Source: Tachypleus tridentatus (taxonomy: Eukaryota; Arthropoda; Merostomata; Xiphosura; Limulidae). From it: a DNA stretch of 64,000 nucleotides. The notes beneath the pieces were generated by a model. It was not told the origin of the DNA. It made no database searches and worked only from the letters and a program-made list of their open reading frames with translations. The position numbers were made by a program, and so were the translations under genes. The stretch covers positions 30,458,034-30,522,033 of the forward strand of contig NC_134829.1 of NCBI RefSeq assembly GCF_004210375.1, read 5' to 3'. Below, piece by piece: positions 60,640 to 64,000 of the stretch (position 1 is its first letter; the number at the start of each line of letters is the position of its first letter).

Positions 60640-62054
60640 AGTAAAACTTGTCTAAGCTAGAAACTGCATTGGACAGAAACCTGTACAAGGCAGAAATATC
60701 AAAATTTTGCAGTATTATCTTAAGATTTCTCTTATAAAAGGCCCTCTATATGACGGTACTTGCATAATGCAGACAGAAAATTATCTTTCACCTACCTTAT
60801 CTATCAACAAGTAGGATTAAAACTTGAGTAAGCCAGAAAAAATGTTTTTGATTAAACATTAATAAATTCTTATTTAATTAGTAATTTGTTAAAATATTAA
60901 TACATTCTTGGACATTTTGTTATAGTAAGGATTTGTTACATATATTCTGTTCTTTTTTCTGCTGTCATTATTCCAAAGGTTGCTATTCGAAAGAACAATT
61001 GACTGTACTTTTGGTCGGATTTGCTGATGGAAAACTAGAGAAGCCAAATAATAAAACGTGCATGACAAGTGCTATATTCAAGGAATGTTTAAACAAATTA
61101 AACAAAAGAATGGAACAAGAAAATAGGAATATTCTACTTTTCCTAGATGATGCAACTTGTCACCCAAAAGTTCAACTTTCAAATGTTTGTTTAGTCTTTC
61201 TACATCCATATACAACATCATTTCTACAGCCACTAGATAATGGAATTATACAGTGTATAAAATTGAAATACAGAAAATTGATGCTTCAGCATATTATTAC
61301 AAACATGAATGACTATAAGAGAGTATCTGAAATTACCATGAAAATTAATGTGTTAGATGCAATTGCATTTTTAAGTCATTTAATCAAATGCGTAAAAGAT
61401 GAATGCATAATAAAATGCTTTCGAAGCTGTGGATTTGTTCTTGATAACGGCAGAGATTGTGGAGAAATTGTTTATGACGATTCTAGTGAAATTCAAACTA
61501 TGAGAAGATTGATGCAGATGATTCTGTGAACAGGAAACATTTTGTGAACGTTGACAAAAATATTTTAACAGAAACTGATGAAATTGACTTAAAATCTATA
61601 ATATAATCGCAAGATGGTAACAGTGTGAGAGATTCAGAAGATAAACAAACTGGAAAAGACAGTGATGAAATAGAAATTCCTACTTCATCGCAAGTGTTAA
61701 GTTATATTAACACTATCAAACTGTATGCAAAAATGAAGGGGAGAAATGAACTTCATGAAAAGGTTGAAGAATTGACGTTCTCTTTTAACCATATGAGAAA
61801 GCCCATTAAACAAACAAAACAGATGAATCTAGACACTTTCTTCAAATAAATTTGTTTAAGATTTTGTGTACTTATGTATCTATTTTTGTTCTTATTCTAA
61901 TAAATATAGCATAAACAGTATAATAACTTCCTTCACAAATGTCTTACTTATATATACTTAAGAAAATGCATGTTCACTGTCTAATCTGGAAAACCTGCTT
62001 AAGCCGGAAATTTTACTAAGTCCTGTGCAATTCTGACTTAGACAGATTTTACTG
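60640..62054 (+). mobile_element. Internally deleted Tigger (pogo-group) transposon
   Basis: Left end AGTAAAACTTGTCTAAGCTA then GAAACTGCATTGGAC. The right end, inverted, is CAGTAAAATCTGTCTAAGTC then AGAATTGCACAGGAC. TA follows the right end; the left flank is TAATAA. Further TIR-like repeats lie inside (AAAACTTGAGTAAGCCAGAA at 60,819 and CTTAAGCCGGAAATTTTACT near 61,998). At about 1.4 kb it is shorter than autonomous Tiggers (about 2.5 kb as I recall) because the 5' half of the transposase gene is gone. Confidence 0.9.
60960..61849 (+). pseudogene. Tigger-type (DDE_1) transposase, C-terminal remnant
   Basis: Segment 1 begins at SKEQLTVLLVGFADGKLEKP, matching the strand after the first catalytic Asp. 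A gap of roughly 25 residues against the family follows, then TSAIFKECLNKLNKRM, ILLFLDDATCHP (second Asp; usual LDNAPSH) and TTSFLQPLDNGIIQCIKLKY (third Asp in QPLD). It stops at 61,527. A frameshifted spacer and stop precede segment 2 (61,625-61,849), ending MNLDTFFK, the usual Tigger C-terminus. The CENP-B-like HTH region and first Asp are missing, so it is inactive. Confidence 0.9.
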
Positions 62055-63727
62055 TATTATTTTAAATTTTGTCATATTACCCTAATTGTCATTTACAAAA
62101 AAGCTTTAAATAGGATGGGTGAGCTCTGCCATGGGTGATTTAAAGAAATGCTGTGCAATTATAGTTTTAGCCTGGACAAGTGTGATACTAACAACATGTG
62201 ACTTTGGAATTTTTTTCCATTGAGAAAAAAGTGAATTCCAATGTGAATTTCCCAAACTTTAACACTTTAAACATTCAGATAAGTAATAAAATATTTTACT
62301 TTTATTATGTTTAAAAAGATATTTAACACTATAGCATGTGCTCTATACAGATACTGTCATCATAACCATTCATTGAAACATAATTTCTTGCTAAATAAAT
62401 TATATCTATCCATGTTTATTGTTTAGGAAATTAATGATAACTTAATATGTTGTGTGTTCTTAAAGGGTACCTTAAAATTCAGGTTATAATTGTACCAGTT
62501 TTGATTGTTGCAACTAATTTCATTCCAATTATATTTGCCCTAAATATATTATGTAATGGTATTTTGTACTTTATTAATATGAAAGCATTATTTACAGTAT
62601 CTGGCACGAGTTGCAATTAAAAGTAAAAATGTTGATGATCATTGCATCTGAGTAGAGCACACACTACATGGCACCAATAAGTTAAATAAATTTATAATTT
62701 TTTAATTATTTGATTCTTAATATAATTATGTAAATGTCATAACAGTTTTTTTGCATGCATGGCAGTTTTTCTTCTAATGGTTTAATTTTCACCAGCATAA
62801 CTCTTGAGTAACTCAAACCAAGTGACAGAACAAATTTTGGAATCTTAAACTGATAGAAACTGTATTTTCTTACCTTTTTCAACTTTATGTTAACAATCCA
62901 ATACGCTTGTTTTTTTTTTATAACATTTCATATTTGGTATTTTTGATATAACATTCATTATACATATAAGATGAACAGGTCATTATGTAATCAAATTTTG
63001 ACTTCAGATTTGTCAAGTTAGTTTTTAAACTGTCATAATCCTATTTCTAGAATTCTAGAATATCTTATAGTCCTTTTACTATACAAAAACTACAAGAAAA
63101 CTAAGCCGAAACATTTATGAGAATTAATATATATATATATATATATATGTATATGTATAATCTGAACTGTTTAAGTTGTACAGAAATAGAATGTTCTCAG
63201 ACAAAGCAAGTTCAACTATTTCCCATAAAAAATACATTTATTGAATGGATAAAAAATTGAATTAGCTGTTTACAAGATTTTATCTTTATAATCCAAGATA
63301 AGTACACATATTTGTGAATTCATTCACTTCAATATATAAGATATTAGTAAGAATGATGAAGTTTCTAACAATTTTAACTTCAACAGTGTTAAGGAATGTT
63401 ATTGCTTCTGTGTTTACAATCTGTATGCCTTAATGCTACCATTTTGTTTACTAGCTATCACCTGAAATAAAGCACTTCATATGCTGTAAAAAGAACTGAT
63501 GTATAATGTTTATTATTCATAAGATGATGGTCTAAGTATCAGGTGAATGAATAATATTACTACATTTATGAAAGTATTGTCTCTCCTACATTCACATCCT
63601 GAACAGTCTTTCGACATTTCAGAAAAAAAACAACATTATTACTATTTCCTTTGTGCATAAAATACCACTTACTTGCTATAATGATAAGTACAGATTTATT
63701 TTAGCAAGTAAAAATAAATACTCTTAC
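62055..63727. other. Intergenic or intronic stretch, nothing recognised
   Basis: AT-rich with a (TA)n run at about 63,127-63,150. No coding segment or repeat family identified. Confidence 0.5.
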
Positions 63728-63876
63728 CAATAAAGTCTTTTTACTGGCTATGTGCAAACAGGAAAGACTGCTGACATTTTCAAACAATGTATATTAACTT
63801 GTAGACTCTTTTCAATTTTCCGTACAATCCACGACCCACAATGACTCCAAACATCCTTTGTATGTTCAGCTTGCTA
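63728..63876 (-). other. Possible exon near the window edge
   Basis: Flanked by a good acceptor (TTATCTTTCAG) and a good donor (TTG|GTAAGAGT) on the minus strand. No single frame is open across all 149 bases. From an internal ATG it reads MFGVIVGRGLYGKLKRVYK before a stop at 63,782. It could be a noncoding 5' exon of the TMEM70-like gene, which needs an upstream exon, or part of another gene beyond the window. Confidence 0.25.
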
Positions 63877-64000
63877 CTGAAAGATAAAATACAAGTAGAT
63901 GTGCTAGTATAATCAAGAACCAACAATTTCAGAACGACTGAAATAAATTAACAAATTTAAGAACATAAGTACACCTATAGAAACATGTACGACAGCACAA

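Overview
The window is AT-rich animal genomic DNA with long introns and many dispersed repeats. It holds at least 15 copies or fragments of one tRNA-headed SINE, plus Tc1/mariner, Tigger and CR1/L2-like elements. The SINE resembles repeats I associate from memory with chelicerates, horseshoe crabs in particular. That assignment is tentative and was not searched.

Two protein-coding genes can be defended, both on the minus strand. The first is a 12-exon ZCCHC14-family gene (start codon 33958, stop 8314). Splice phases agree at all eleven junctions. In order it encodes the conserved N-terminal helical region, a divergent PX-like domain, a Ser/Pro-rich linker, a SAM domain, a long low-complexity region, a CCHC zinc knuckle and a short conserved tail. 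Vertebrate ZCCHC14 recognises RNA hairpins through its SAM domain and recruits TENT4 poly(A) polymerases. The second is a TMEM70-like mitochondrial inner-membrane gene (53361-53941, exon open back to 54007). Each gene carries one single-base frameshift in a short homopolymer, with recognisable homology on both sides, so consensus errors in the assembly are the simplest explanation.

Layout: 1-5,600 SINE-rich intergenic DNA, a tandem duplication and a small TIR element. 6,840-34,060 the ZCCHC14-like gene, with a 408-bp mariner-type MITE, a 60-bp-arm foldback and a CR1/L2-like LINE in its introns. 34,256-35,735 a dead mariner split by a SINE. 36,000-40,900 clustered SINEs, a LINE fragment and a long-TIR MITE. 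41,500-45,400 low-repeat DNA with unrecognised short ORFs. 46,588-51,229 SINEs, a dead Tc1 element, an unrecognised coding-like block (48,042-48,543), a LINE fragment and a second copy of the long-TIR MITE. 53,240-54,007 the TMEM70-like gene. 55,640-59,650 a strand-asymmetric purine-rich block of unknown origin. 60,640-62,054 an internally deleted Tigger element. A possible exon lies at 63,728-63,876.

I see no rRNA genes, CRISPR arrays, functional tRNA genes or operons. The two genes have no evident functional link. No wholly novel system is claimed. The most useful leads are the two frameshifts, the unrecognised blocks at 48 kb and 55.6-59.6 kb, and several TIR repeat families.
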